Assembly: GCA_000697335.1 (NCBI GenBank)
Contig: JNEM01009841.1
Location: 1 to 19,325 of the forward strand
DNA length: 19,325 nt
Direction of reading: 5' to 3'
Origin: Conidiobolus incongruus B7586
Lineage: Eukaryota; Entomophthoromycota; Entomophthoromycetes; Entomophthorales; Conidiobolaceae
Shown here piece after piece: positions 19,161-19,325 of this stretch. Each line of letters begins with the position of its first letter. The stretch's first letter is position 1. The notes beneath the pieces are model-generated. The model made no database searches and was not told where the DNA came from. It worked only from the letters and a program-made list of their open reading frames with translations. Both the position numbers and the translations under genes were made by a program.

Positions 19161-19325
19161 AATAAATAGAAAATATTTTATTTTCTAATTTAATAAATAA
19201 AAAAAAATAAGTAGTTTTAGATTAAATAATTTATAATTCTTTAATAAAAAGTTAATTTTGAAAATTTATTATTTAATCTAGTTATATCTATATTAAATAA
19301 TAATTATCAAAAATTTTTTAATTTA

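Overview
This looks like about 19 kb of nuclear DNA from a very AT-rich fungus. The evidence is: a UPF0662/DUF2408-type protein, a family I know from fungi; eukaryotic trafficking and mitochondrial genes; ten spliceosomal introns of only 48-60 bp with GT..AG ends; and a chromodomain Ty3/Gypsy (chromovirus) LTR element. Host stop codons are TAA or TGA, so the standard code applies. I cannot name the species; an early-diverging or otherwise AT-rich lineage is likely.

Layout. Positions 1-953 hold two small convergent genes: a secreted Asn/Gln-rich protein (219-572, +) and a very basic 75-residue protein with 11-residue repeats (726-953, -). After about 1 kb of AT-rich spacer comes a UPF0662-like protein made of about five degenerate repeats (1928-3256, +). 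A compact housekeeping block follows. It holds the AP-2 clathrin adaptor sigma subunit (3741-4280, -, three exons, the first only the ATG), the Rab geranylgeranyltransferase beta subunit (4564-5863, +, seven exons), and the mitochondrial inner-membrane insertase OXA1 (5940-7010, -, intronless). The AP-2 sigma and RabGGTase beta genes share a 283-bp divergent promoter. RabGGTase beta and OXA1 converge with 76 bp between their stops. Positions 7011-9191 contain no intact gene but include a GC-richer island (about 7240-7950) that resembles a decayed coding region on the minus strand. A three-exon gene for a 228-residue protein with a charged helical N-terminus and a Pro/Ser-rich tail follows (9192-9993, -), with a conspicuous CCAAT/AGGGG island upstream.

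From 9994 to 13440 there is no gene. Several perfect hairpins lie in this stretch, and composition falls to an almost pure A/T block by about 12360-13440. Positions 13441-19155 are a full-length but heavily decayed chromovirus on the minus strand, with 399-bp LTRs at both ends and a 5-bp target duplication. I found no CpG dinucleotide between about 12258 and the window end, and the two LTRs differ only by transitions. This points to methylation- or RIP-like decay that covers the element and the A/T block beside it.

Functionally, two housekeeping neighbours act in membrane traffic (endocytic coat and Rab prenylation) and one in mitochondrial membrane insertion. The two small 5' genes, the 228-residue protein and the UPF0662 protein have no function I can assign from sequence. 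The most interesting signals are the sharply bounded CpG-free domain, the one-codon first exon of AP-2 sigma, and the unfamiliar small-protein pair.
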